In this document: in pieces, positions 52,348-61,161 of the stretch
Numbering within the stretch: position 1 is the stretch's first letter
Layout: every line of letters starts with the position of its first letter
From: Rhizobiales bacterium 62-17
GTDB lineage: Bacteria > Pseudomonadota > Alphaproteobacteria > Rhizobiales > Beijerinckiaceae
DNA length: 64,000 nt
Direction of reading: 5' to 3'
NCBI GenBank assembly: GCA_001898965.1
Contig: MKVW01000004.1
Location: 693,940-757,939 of the forward strand
The notes under the pieces: model-generated
Seen by the model: the letters and a program-made list of their open reading frames with translations, nothing else
What the model was told of the DNA's origin: nothing
Databases searched by the model: none
Program-made: the position numbers and the translations under genes

Positions 52348-53244
52348 ATGGAAGACTTTCTTGAGCTGACAGTCAGCGCAACAGCCTCCGGCTGCATCTA
52401 TGCGCTGATGGCCTTGTCCTATCTGATCGTGCTGCGCCCGACGTCGATCATCAATTTCGCCATCGGCGAATGGGCGGCGACGGGCGCCTTCGTCGGCGTC
52501 GGCGTGTTGACGACCTTGCTCTGGCCGCGTCTCGATGCGCCTTATCCCGTCGCCGTTGCCATCGTGCTCGTCGTCCTCGGCCTGCTTGGCTGGGCGGTGG
52601 AACGCCTGACGGTGCGCCCGCTCGTCAAGCGCGGCGCCCCCGTCACCAGTCCGATCCTGGCTTTGCTTGGCGTGTTGGTGATCTTCCGCGAGACGCTGAC
52701 CCTGCTTTTCGGCGCCGATCCGTTTCCCTCGCCGCCGCCGCTCGGCTATCGGCGCCTGGAAATCGGTCCCTTCGCCGGTGCACCGCAGCAGTTTTTCATC
52801 ATCGCCGTTACGCTGACCATCTTTGCCGGCGTCTGGTATTTCTTTGAGCGCACCGTCTGGGGCCGCGCCTTCGAAGCGGTGGCGATCAATCGCCGGGCCG
52901 CCGCGCTGATGGGCATCAATCTCGGCCGCGTCACCGCGCTCGCTTTCGCCGCCGGCGCGGCCGTCGCCGGCATGGCGGGCCTCCTGATCAGCCCGCTGAC
53001 CTCGGCCCATTACATGATGGGTCTGCCGCTCGCCATTCAAGGCTTCACCGCTCTGGTGATCGGCGGCGTCGGCCGTGTCGAAGGCGCCCTGCTTGGCGGC
53101 CTCATTCTCGCCTTCGCCGAGCAGCTTGGCGCTCGCTATCTGCCGATCCCTTCGGGACTGACTCTGGCCTTTCCGTTCAGCCTGCTGATCCTCTTTTTGC
53201 TGTTGCGGCCCACCGGGCTGATCGCGCCGCGCGAGGTGAGATGA
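52348..53244 (+). CDS. Liv-type ABC transporter permease (LivH family)
   Basis: This permease has 298 residues. ASGCIYALMALSYLIVLRPTSIINFAIGEW is the characteristic LivH N-terminus, and ALVIGGVGRVEGALLGGLIL the conserved late loop. About eight hydrophobic segments are evident. It begins 36 bases after the binding-protein stop and overlaps the LivM-like gene by 4 bases (ATGA). It forms a heterodimer channel with the next protein. Confidence 0.92.
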   Translation: MEDFLELTVSATASGCIYALMALSYLIVLRPTSIINFAIGEWAATGAFVGVGVLTTLLWPRLDAPYPVAVAIVLVVLGLLGWAVERLTVRPLVKRGAPVTSPILALLGVLVIFRETLTLLFGADPFPSPPPLGYRRLEIGPFAGAPQQFFIIAVTLTIFAGVWYFFERTVWGRAFEAVAINRRAAALMGINLGRVTALAFAAGAAVAGMAGLLISPLTSAHYMMGLPLAIQGFTALVIGGVGRVEGALLGGLILAFAEQLGARYLPIPSGLTLAFPFSLLILFLLLRPTGLIAPREVR

Positions 53245-54182
53245 TCCGCACGTTCATCTGGATCGCCGCCATCATCGCGGCCAGCGCCATCGCCTTCGTT
53301 CTCGGCGGCTATGCCACCGATGTCTATCGCAAGATGCTCATCTGGATCGCGCTGGCGCTGAGCTATAATTTTCTCTTCGGCACCGCCGGCCAGGTCGCCT
53401 TCTCGCATTTCGCCTTCGCCGGCGTCGGGGCCTATGGCGTCGTCATTCTCTCGACCAAGCTCGGCCTCCCCTTCGGCATTGCTTTCATCGGCGCCATGGC
53501 GCTTTGCGCCCTCATTGCCTTCATCGTCGCCGTGCCCTCGACACGGCTTGAAGGCTTCTATCTGGCGCTCGCCACCCTCGCCTTCGCGCAATTGTTCACC
53601 GTTTTGATCAACGAAGGCGGCGACCTGACGGGGGGCACTGGCGGCATCGCCGGCTATTCCCTGCCCAGCATCTTCGGCCTGCAATTGCGAGGACCCTGGT
53701 ACACGGTGGTTCTTGTTCTACTGGTCGCCGGCACCCTGCTGCTGCTCAACCGTCTCGACAATTCGTCCTTCGGTCGCGCTTGCCGCGCCATTCGCGAGAA
53801 CCCCGCCGTTGCCGCCGCGATGGGCATCAATGTCCGGCGCACCAAGGTCATCACGTTCACGCTGACCAGCACCCTGGCGGGGCTTGCCGGCATTGCCTAT
53901 GCCTATACGGACAATGTCATCAACCCACCGGTGTTCGGGCTCGAAAACGTCTTTCTGCTGTTGTTCATGATCATCGTCGGCGGCATGGGCCGGCCGCTGG
54001 GGGCCGTTGTCGGTGCCATCCTGCTTTATCTCGCGCCGTTCTTTCTCGAACCGATCGTCGGCCACGGCTATCTGGTGATCTTCGGCATCCTCGTCGTCCT
54101 GGCGATCCTCTATCAGCCCGCAGGCCTTGCCGGTCTCATCGATCGCGGCCTGGGTCTTCTGCGCCCGCGGAGCCAGTCATGA
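53241..54182 (+). CDS. Liv-type ABC transporter permease (LivM family)
   Basis: This permease has 313 residues. LSYNFLFGTAGQVAFSHFAFAGVGAYG is the LivM motif, AFTLTSTLAGLAGIAYAY-like residues form the core, and IVGGMGRPLGAVVGAILL is the conserved C-terminal loop. The gene is coupled by 4-base overlaps on both sides. Unlike the first Liv operon of this window, LivM and LivG are separate proteins here. Confidence 0.92.
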   Translation: MIRTFIWIAAIIAASAIAFVLGGYATDVYRKMLIWIALALSYNFLFGTAGQVAFSHFAFAGVGAYGVVILSTKLGLPFGIAFIGAMALCALIAFIVAVPSTRLEGFYLALATLAFAQLFTVLINEGGDLTGGTGGIAGYSLPSIFGLQLRGPWYTVVLVLLVAGTLLLLNRLDNSSFGRACRAIRENPAVAAAMGINVRRTKVITFTLTSTLAGLAGIAYAYTDNVINPPVFGLENVFLLLFMIIVGGMGRPLGAVVGAILLYLAPFFLEPIVGHGYLVIFGILVVLAILYQPAGLAGLIDRGLGLLRPRSQS

Positions 54183-54971
54183 GCGGCCCGCCCCTGATCC
54201 GCGTCAGCGGCCTGAGCAAACGCTTCGGCGGCCTCACCGCCGTGGAGGATTTGAGCTTCGACGTCGGCCATGGCGAAATTCTCGCTGTCATCGGGCCCAA
54301 TGGCGCAGGCAAGACCACGACGTTCAATCTCATCACCGGCATGCTGACGCCGACCACCGGCCAGATCGAACTCGACGGCCAACGGATCGATGGCCTACCC
54401 GTGCACCGCATCGCCGCGCTTGGCATGTTGCGCACCTTCCAGCACAACATGCCCTTCGCCGGCATGTCCCTGACTGACAATGTCATGATCGGCGCACACC
54501 GACGCTTCAGCGCCTCCGTCGTGGATATTCTGCTCCAGCGCAGCCATGTGCTGGCGGAAGAGAAGCAAACCCGCGCCCGCGCCGCCGAACTCATCGATTT
54601 CGTCGGTCTCGGCCATCATCTCCATGCCGATGTCACCACCTTGTCGTTCGGCGAGGGCCGATTGCTGGAAATCGCCCGCGCGCTCGCCGGAGATCCCCGC
54701 GTCATCCTGCTCGACGAACCGGCCGCCGGCCTGACGGCTTCGGAAGTGAAGCGGCTCAGCACGCTCATCCGCACCATAGCCGCCAATGGCGTCTCGGTGC
54801 TGCTGATCGAACACGACATGCATTTCCTCATGCCATTGGCCGAGCGCATCGTCGTGCTCAACTTCGGCCGCAAGATCGGCGAAGGCACGTCGCAGGAGAT
54901 CGCGGCCAATACGGCTGTCGTCGAAGCTTATCTGGGCAGTTCCATCAATCAGCTCGGCCAAGGAGGCGCTC

Positions 54972-54979
<8 letters not shown>
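54179..54979 (+). CDS. Liv-type ABC transporter ATP-binding protein (LivG family)
   Basis: This ATPase has 266 residues; the ATG at 54179 overlaps the LivM-like stop as ATGA, and longer upstream frames are only the shadow of that gene. Walker A is GPNGAGKTT, the Q-loop region LRTFQHNMPFAGMSLTDNVM is LivG-like, the signature reads LSFGEGRLLEIARAL, and Walker B is VILLDEPAAGLTASE. The C-terminus VVEAYLGSS is typical. It overlaps the LivF-like gene by 8 bases. Confidence 0.93.
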
Positions 54980-55694
<715 letters not shown>

Positions 55695-55706
55695 CGATGA
55701 GACTTA

Positions 55707-55741
55707 AGCAAAATCACGTTTCTATCGAACCGTGATTTGCT
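55707..55741 (+). terminator. Hairpin after the second Liv operon (AAATCACG...CGTGATTT)
   Basis: AGCAAAATCACG (55707-55718) pairs with CGTGATTTGCT (55731-55741), with one bulged A and a 12-base loop. It starts 13 bases after the LivF-like stop. Similar AATCACG-type elements recur between genes in Rhizobiales, so it may be a dispersed repeat serving as a transcript end. Confidence 0.45.
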
Positions 55742-55807
55742 CTAGCGCGGCGCCCCAAAAAAGATTAGAGTGCTAATATTCTTGCAATAGACATCCGGAG
55801 GGATCAC

Positions 55808-56338
55808 ATGTCTGGTGCAGCACCATCTTCCATTCCGAGCGTTCTCGGCCTGCATCACGCCGCCTATCGTTGCCGTGATGCCGAAGAAACCCGCCATTTC
55901 TACGAGGACATTCTCGGCCTGCCCCTCGTTCACGTGGTGAGCGGCGATGCGCCCTCGACCGGCGATCCCAATCCCTTCCTGCATCTTTTCTTCCAGCTCG
56001 CCGACGGCTCCTGCATCGCTTTCTTCGATCTCGGCGACGGCAAGGCTGGCGAACCATCGCCGAACACGCCGAAATGGGTCAATCACATCGCGTTTAATGT
56101 GCCTGACGACAAGGCGTTAAGCACGATGAAGGCACATCTGCAAAAGCACGGCATCGAAGTGCTCGGCGAGGTCGACCATCACTTCGTCCATTCGATTTAT
56201 TTCTTCGATCCGAACGGTGTGCGCCTCGAATTCACGACCCAGGTCGTGGATGACAAACAAATGCAGCAGTATCGCGGCGAAGCGCACGAAGCGCTGCGCG
56301 ACTGGAAGAAGAAACATCAATCCGCTGCGGCCGCCTGA
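55808..56338 (+). CDS. VOC family (glyoxalase/dioxygenase fold) protein
   Basis: This VOC protein has 176 residues and GGAGGG 6-11 bases before the ATG. The metal-type positions are present: His in LGLHHAAYRCRD, His in WVNHIAFNVPDD and Glu in DPNGVRLEFTTQ. The order is that of type I extradiol dioxygenase-like and glyoxalase-like proteins. It lies between the second Liv-type operon and an alpha/beta hydrolase, a combination that would fit ring cleavage followed by C-C or ester hydrolysis. It resembles the VOC at 50424 in its C-terminal half. Confidence 0.88.
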   Translation: MSGAAPSSIPSVLGLHHAAYRCRDAEETRHFYEDILGLPLVHVVSGDAPSTGDPNPFLHLFFQLADGSCIAFFDLGDGKAGEPSPNTPKWVNHIAFNVPDDKALSTMKAHLQKHGIEVLGEVDHHFVHSIYFFDPNGVRLEFTTQVVDDKQMQQYRGEAHEALRDWKKKHQSAAAA

Positions 56339-56377
56339 GGCGCGCGGCAGCAACCACCTCCTTGATGCATGTTCTCA

Positions 56378-56401
56378 GGCGAAGCAGATACCTGCTTCGC
56401 C
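56378..56401. terminator. Perfect 10-bp hairpin between VOC and hydrolase genes
   Basis: GGCGAAGCAG (56378-56387) and CTGCTTCGCC (56392-56401) pair perfectly around ATAC. It lies 40 bases after the VOC stop and 31 bases before the hydrolase start. No T-run follows, so it could be an operator or an mRNA-stabilising structure. Confidence 0.5.
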
Positions 56402-56431
56402 AAGGAATGCCCTTAACCAAGCCAGGTCAAC

Positions 56432-57610
56432 ATGACGAAAATCGAATGGGACCGGGTTCCGGTCGTCATCAGCTTTGCCGAAACCGTCCGCATGGTCGAA
56501 ACCTATGGTTTCGTCGGCAGCCAAGGCATCACTGTCCTAGAGGGACAGCGGCTCGTGCCGCGCAACCGCCCATCCGACACCGTTTTCCTGTTCATGCATC
56601 CGGCAACGACATTGAACCTGCTGCCGATGCCCACCGCACTCGCCGACTCGGGCCTGCATGTGATGTGCTGCGGCAGCCGCTATGCCAAGAACGACAGCGC
56701 CTTGATCATGGAAAAGGTCGTCTACGATCTTGGCCAATATGTCCGTCATGCCCGCGAAGTCCTGGGCTATCGCAAAGTGGTGCTGGTCGGCTGGTCCGGC
56801 GGCGGTTCGCTGTCCTTGTTCTATCAGGCGCAAGCCGAAGCGCCGACCATCACCCAAACGCCCGCCGGCGACCCCTACGATCTCACCACCGCCAATCTGC
56901 AGCCGGCCGATGGCGTGATCTTCATCGCCGCCCATCTCAGCCGCGCCGAGACTTTGACCGAATGGCTCGATCCGTCGCTGCGCAACGAGCTTGACCCTGA
57001 CGATCGCGATATCGAGCTCGACATCTACAATGCGCAATGTCCGGTACAGCCGCCCTATAGCGTCGACTTCGTGAAGAAATTCCGCGCCGCCCAGGTGGCC
57101 CGCAATCGGCGCATCACCGCCAATGTGCAGACCATGCTGGAAAAGCTGAAGAAGAAGAACGATGGCGAGATGGAGCGCGGCTTCGTCGTCCATCGCACCA
57201 ATTGCGACGTGCGCTGGCTCGATCCGGCCGTCGATCCGAACGGCCGTAAACCAGGCTGGTGTTTCCTCGGCGATCCCCGTATCGCCAATTCGGCGCCGGC
57301 CGGCATCGCTCGCTATACGTCCCTGCGCTCATGGCTGTCGCAATGGTCGATCGACAACACCAATGCACGCGGCGTGGTCAATGCCGCCCGCATCACCAAG
57401 ACGCCCGTGTTGCAGATCGTCAACGAAGCCGACGATGCCGTGCCGGCGACCCACAATCCCGCCATCCGCGCCGCGCTGGCCACGCCCGACAAGGAATATG
57501 TCGAGATCAAGGGCGCCACCCACTACTTCCTGGGCCAGCCAACCGAGCTTGCTCAATGTATCGGCGCGGTCGCCGATTGGAGCCGGCGCAAGTCCTTGCT
57601 GCAAGCGTGA
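56432..57610 (+). CDS. Alpha/beta hydrolase fold protein
   Basis: This hydrolase has 392 residues. The nucleophile elbow is GWSGGG with Ser122; the acid is likely Asp334 or Asp335 (NEADDAVPA) and the base His364 (GATHYF), in the usual order. A long insertion (about residues 165-300) forms a cap domain with an unusual polar helix (LEKLKKKNDGEME) and several Cys. There is no signal peptide. The large cap and its place after a Liv-type importer and a VOC gene suggest hydrolysis of a bulky ester or ring-cleavage product. A perfect hairpin follows the stop. Confidence 0.85.
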   Translation: MTKIEWDRVPVVISFAETVRMVETYGFVGSQGITVLEGQRLVPRNRPSDTVFLFMHPATTLNLLPMPTALADSGLHVMCCGSRYAKNDSALIMEKVVYDLGQYVRHAREVLGYRKVVLVGWSGGGSLSLFYQAQAEAPTITQTPAGDPYDLTTANLQPADGVIFIAAHLSRAETLTEWLDPSLRNELDPDDRDIELDIYNAQCPVQPPYSVDFVKKFRAAQVARNRRITANVQTMLEKLKKKNDGEMERGFVVHRTNCDVRWLDPAVDPNGRKPGWCFLGDPRIANSAPAGIARYTSLRSWLSQWSIDNTNARGVVNAARITKTPVLQIVNEADDAVPATHNPAIRAALATPDKEYVEIKGATHYFLGQPTELAQCIGAVADWSRRKSLLQA

Positions 57611-57620
57611 AGCCTCAAGT

Positions 57621-57656
57621 CTTTCCGAACTGCTTCACCGTGAGCGGTTCGGAAAG
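57621..57656 (+). terminator. Perfect 10-bp inverted repeat after the hydrolase gene
   Basis: CTTTCCGAAC (57621-57630) and GTTCGGAAAG (57647-57656) pair perfectly 11 bases after the stop, with a TCAC/GTGA inner stem. No T-run follows. A transcript end is likely from position and stability. Confidence 0.55.
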
Positions 57657-57813
57657 GCATTGTTCATCGTAACCCGAAACTTCCCTTGCCGATGGCGGGG
57701 CATCGGCCTATGCCTGTCCACGTGGGACAATGCGCTGACTTCGCCGAAGACATGGCGCGGCGATCAATGGGTCAGATTCGTCTTGTGCTGGCTCCCACTG
57801 GGGAACACTCACG

Positions 57814-58881
57814 ATGACTGCTCAGACTGTCTCTGACGCGAGCGCATCTTTCGTCCGTCCTGCCAGCGCGCGTCTCGCCTGGGTCGATACGGCCAAGGGC
57901 ATCTGCATTCTCATGGTCGTCATGCTTCACACCGTCACCGGCGTGGACGAAGCCTTTCCTGGTACGTCGGGCTGGTTGCATCACCTGATTTCCTTCGCCA
58001 AGCCCTTCCGCATGCCGGACTTCTTTCTGGTCTCGGGCCTGTTCGCCACCGCCGCCATGGGACGTCCCTGGCGTGACTTCCTCGATCGCAAGCTCGTCTA
58101 CTTCGCCTATTTCCTGGCGCTCTGGATGGCCATCATCCTGCTCGTCAAAGCCCGCGGCATGGGCATCACCGATCCGCAGAGCTTCCTCAGCGAATATCTC
58201 TGGGGCTTCATCGAGCCGTTCAGCACCTTGTGGTTCATTCACCTGTTGCCGCTGCTCTTCATCGCGCTGCGTCTCGTCTGGACTTGGCCCGTCTGGCTCG
58301 TCTTCATCGGCGGTCTGGCGCTGCACCTCCTCGCCGCTCTGCATCTCGACCCCAGCGACTATGGCCTGAGTTCGACCTTGACTCGCTGGACGGCGATCAA
58401 TGCCTTCTGCCTGTTCTTCGTTTATTTCTACATCGGCGCGAAAGCTGGCCCGCGCATCCTGCAATGGGCTTCGCGCATCGCGGCTCAGCCCTTGCCCGCG
58501 CTCGCAGCACTCGTGGCTTGGGCCCTCGTGCATGGTGCGATTTGGAAAGCTGGCTATAGCAGCCTGCCGGGCCTTGGTTTCATCCTCGGCTTGGCTGGCG
58601 CCATGGCCGTCGTCACGATCTCGGTCTTGCTTGCCAAATATGAGCCCTTAGGCCTCTTCCGCCGTATCGGTTCGCATTCGCTGGCGATCTATCTCACCTT
58701 CGTTCTGCCGATGGCGGCGACACGCATCGTTCTCCTGAAAGCGGGCGTGAACAATGTCGATGTTGCTTCTCTCATCGTGCTGGCGGTCGCGGTCGCGGTG
58801 CCGATCGCGCTCGACATCGTCGTGAAGAACACGCCGCTTGCTTTCCTCTACACGCGGCCGCGATGGGCCCGCATCGCGTGA
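57814..58881 (+). CDS. Acyltransferase 3 / OpgC-like multi-pass membrane protein
   Basis: This integral membrane acyltransferase-like protein has 355 residues and about ten hydrophobic segments. It opens RLAWVDTAKGICILMVVMLHTVTG, whose Arg-x10-His pattern is the acyltransferase 3 signature, and has RMPDFFLVSGLFA and WFIHLLPLLF. Members modify surface polysaccharides, glucans or lipids with acetyl or succinyl groups. It stands alone between the catabolic island and the metal-efflux operon, so the acceptor is unknown. Confidence 0.88.
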   Translation: MTAQTVSDASASFVRPASARLAWVDTAKGICILMVVMLHTVTGVDEAFPGTSGWLHHLISFAKPFRMPDFFLVSGLFATAAMGRPWRDFLDRKLVYFAYFLALWMAIILLVKARGMGITDPQSFLSEYLWGFIEPFSTLWFIHLLPLLFIALRLVWTWPVWLVFIGGLALHLLAALHLDPSDYGLSSTLTRWTAINAFCLFFVYFYIGAKAGPRILQWASRIAAQPLPALAALVAWALVHGAIWKAGYSSLPGLGFILGLAGAMAVVTISVLLAKYEPLGLFRRIGSHSLAIYLTFVLPMAATRIVLLKAGVNNVDVASLIVLAVAVAVPIALDIVVKNTPLAFLYTRPRWARIA

Positions 58882-58969
58882 ACACGGAAGTTCTACGCCC
58901 GTAACATCTGCCCTTGCGGCTTAATCGCAAATCGCTACCTCCCTGTGCGGCCTGTCACAGCCTCCGCGC

Positions 58970-58997
58970 TGCATGTGATGCAATAGCGTTACATGCA
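58970..58997. promoter_or_regulatory. TGCATGT-N14-ACATGCA dyad before the metal-efflux operon
   Basis: The perfect 7-bp arms (58970-58976 and 58991-58997) lie 28 bases before the first gene of the efflux operon. Metal sensors such as ArsR/SmtB or MerR-type proteins bind dyads at such positions. No regulator gene is in the visible part. Confidence 0.45.
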
Positions 58998-59024
58998 CAG
59001 GCCTCAACAGAGGAGCTATACGTT

Positions 59025-59417
59025 ATGTTATTACGCAGAACGTTTCTTACCGTGACTCTTGTCGCCTTGTCTTATCCAGCATTCGCGCAAGGCCATTCCC
59101 ATGCCGCACCCAATGGCGGGCAGATCGTCAACATCGGCAAGCTTGAAGCCGAACTGGTGGCGCGCAACGGCGAGATCAGCCTTTTTCTCACTGATGCCAA
59201 GGACATGAAGGTCGATGCCGCGTCTTACAGCGCATCCGCTGTCGTGCTCGCCAAGGGCAATGAGCAAAAGACCGTGGAATTGACACCTTCCGGTGACAAT
59301 CGTCTGGCAGGTAAGTTAGACTTCGTTGTTGACGGACGCTTCCGCGCCACTGTGACGCTGAAGGGCCGGGATGGCGAAATCGGTAAAGGCCGGTATAATA
59401 CCGACATCAAGCGTTAA
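59025..59417 (+). CDS. Small exported protein of the metal-efflux operon (function unknown)
   Basis: This small protein has 130 residues; the start at 59025 has AGAGGAG about 9 bases upstream. The signal peptide (RRTFLTVTLVALSYPAFA) is followed by QGHSHAAPNGGQIV, so the mature protein begins with a His-x-His metal-type site. The rest looks like a small beta domain ending DGEIGKGRYNTDIK. I recognise no named family. The HSH-PNGG start resembles the His-rich leaders of Czc-type adaptors. Its place as first gene before a His-rich protein, an RND adaptor and a pump suggests a periplasmic metal chaperone or sensor. Confidence 0.75.
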   Translation: MLLRRTFLTVTLVALSYPAFAQGHSHAAPNGGQIVNIGKLEAELVARNGEISLFLTDAKDMKVDAASYSASAVVLAKGNEQKTVELTPSGDNRLAGKLDFVVDGRFRATVTLKGRDGEIGKGRYNTDIKR

Positions 59418-59426
59418 TCGGATCAC

Positions 59427-59834
59427 ATGAGCACGTTCCGCCTCGATCAATTGCGAATGGCTTCCGCGCCCTACGGGCTGCGGTTGATTTTCGCGTTGGT
59501 TTTGGCCGTGTCTCTGATCTTCACGCTCAATACCGCACAGCCCTTGAACGTCACGTTCGAGCATGATGCGGGCATCGCCCTGTTCCAGCATCAGATGGCT
59601 CACGCATCGGTCGATCAGACGATCCATGCGGCTTCCGATACGGATCAGGATCAGGATGGCACCTCCGGCGCCGTTCACATCCACGCCCATTGCGGCTGCC
59701 ACACCACCTATGCCTTTCAATCGGCAGAGGTATCGCCGGACGCCCCCAGCGTTTCCGGCCTTCGTTTCGCTTTGACGGCATCGCCCCTCGCATCGCGCGA
59801 TCCGCCGCCCCTGCCCGAGCCCCCCAGAGCCTGA
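59427..59834 (+). CDS. Small membrane-anchored His-rich protein (function unknown)
   Basis: This small protein has 135 residues with one N-terminal hydrophobic segment (LRLIFALVLAVSLIFTLN). A periplasmic part is rich in His and Asp, with FQHQMAHASVDQTIHAASD, DTDQDQDG and a dense HIHAHCGCHTTY cluster combining four His and two Cys. A Pro-rich tail ends the protein. It starts 9 bases after the previous stop and lies 84 bases before the adaptor. Small His-rich proteins at this place in czc/cus-type operons may collect metal for the pump. No family is recognised. Confidence 0.75.
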   Translation: MSTFRLDQLRMASAPYGLRLIFALVLAVSLIFTLNTAQPLNVTFEHDAGIALFQHQMAHASVDQTIHAASDTDQDQDGTSGAVHIHAHCGCHTTYAFQSAEVSPDAPSVSGLRFALTASPLASRDPPPLPEPPRA

Positions 59835-59918
59835 TCGCCTCCGTTCGAGTGGTCTCCACTCGCAGCGATTTCTCGCCTTGCAACCGGCGTGATGCCGGCT
59901 GGGCTCTCGGGACTGATC

Positions 59919-61151
59919 ATGACACGCAATACCGTTCTGGCCGCGACTTTGCTCGCCGGCATTCTCATGGGCGCCTTCATCGCGCCAAAAATCGAACCGC
60001 TGCGCGCCGCGCTGACGACGATCGGCATCATGTCCGACGGACCGGCTCAGGCACAGACGCCGAAGCCGGAAGAAAGCGGCCACGAAGACAAAGAGGGCGA
60101 GATCGCCATGAGCGATGCCCAGGTCGAGGCCGGCCAATTCGCGGTCGCAGCCGCGGCAAAGGGCGAATTGTATCGCCGCCTGACCGCACCCGCCGTCGTC
60201 TTGCCCGATCCCGACAAGATCGCCCGCGTCGCCGCCAAGGTCGTCGGCACGGTCGCAGAAATGCGCAAGAAGCTCGGCGATACGGTGCGCAAGGGCGAGA
60301 TCATCGCCATCATCGACAGCCGCGAAGTGGCCGAAGCGAAAAGCGCTTATCTTGCCGCCAACGTCACCTACGATCTGCAAAACGATCTGTTTCAGCGCGA
60401 AAAGCGCCTCTACGATCAAAAGATCAGCGCCGAACAGCAATTCCTCAGGGTCCGTGCCACGACCACGGAAGCGCGCCTGCAACTCGAACTGGCACGCCAG
60501 AAACTGGCGGCGCTCGATCTCACCACCGATGAGGTCAACGCTCTGCCCAAACAACCGGTCGAGGGCCTGCGCCGCAAGGAAATCCGCGCACCCATGGATG
60601 GCCGCATCATCGAGCGGCGCGTCGACGTCGGCGCACCGGTCAATGGCGAGGGCCAGGAAAAGGAACTCTATGTCATCGCCGATCTCTCCAGCGTCTGGGC
60701 CGACCTCTCGGTGCCGACAGCGGATCTGACCCATATCCACGAGGGCGATAAAGTCGTCGCCACCACGGATGCCGGACCGATCGAAGGTCAGATTGTCTTC
60801 GTCAGCCCGATGCTCAATCAGGAAACCCGATCGGCGCGGGTGATCGCCGCTTTCGACAACACCAAGGCGAAACTCCGCCCCGGCACTTATCTCACCGCCA
60901 AGGTCGTCATCGACGCCAAGCCGGTGGATTTGAGAGTGCCCAAGTCAGCGCTGCAGACCATCGGCAGCGAACAGGTGGTGTTCGTGCGTACCAAGGAAGG
61001 TTTCGCCAAGCGCGAAGTCGCCATCGGCGAGAGCGACGACGAGAATAGCCAGATCGTCTTCGGTCTCGATCCGGGCGAGGAAATCGCCACGCGCAATACC
61101 TTCACCCTCAAGGCAGATCTCGGCAAGTCCGAAGCCGAACACGCGCATTGA
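59919..61151 (+). CDS. Heavy-metal RND efflux periplasmic adaptor (CzcB-like)
   Basis: This membrane-fusion protein has about 410 residues and links the RND pump to the outer membrane. The N-terminal anchor (NTVLAATLLAGILMGAFIAP) is followed by an acidic, His-containing stretch (PEESGHEDKEGE), then a barrel-sandwich (VVGTVAEMRKKLGDTVRKGEII), an alpha-hairpin (about residues 135-200) and beta-barrel parts (YVIADLSSVWADLSV, LRPGTYLTAKVVI). The C-terminus KSEAEHAH is again His-containing. An ATG at 59889 is an alternative start. The pump gene begins 11 bases after its stop. The outer-membrane factor (CzcC) is not in the visible part. Confidence 0.92.
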   Translation: MTRNTVLAATLLAGILMGAFIAPKIEPLRAALTTIGIMSDGPAQAQTPKPEESGHEDKEGEIAMSDAQVEAGQFAVAAAAKGELYRRLTAPAVVLPDPDKIARVAAKVVGTVAEMRKKLGDTVRKGEIIAIIDSREVAEAKSAYLAANVTYDLQNDLFQREKRLYDQKISAEQQFLRVRATTTEARLQLELARQKLAALDLTTDEVNALPKQPVEGLRRKEIRAPMDGRIIERRVDVGAPVNGEGQEKELYVIADLSSVWADLSVPTADLTHIHEGDKVVATTDAGPIEGQIVFVSPMLNQETRSARVIAAFDNTKAKLRPGTYLTAKVVIDAKPVDLRVPKSALQTIGSEQVVFVRTKEGFAKREVAIGESDDENSQIVFGLDPGEEIATRNTFTLKADLGKSEAEHAH

Positions 61152-61161
61152 TGGACCTGTC

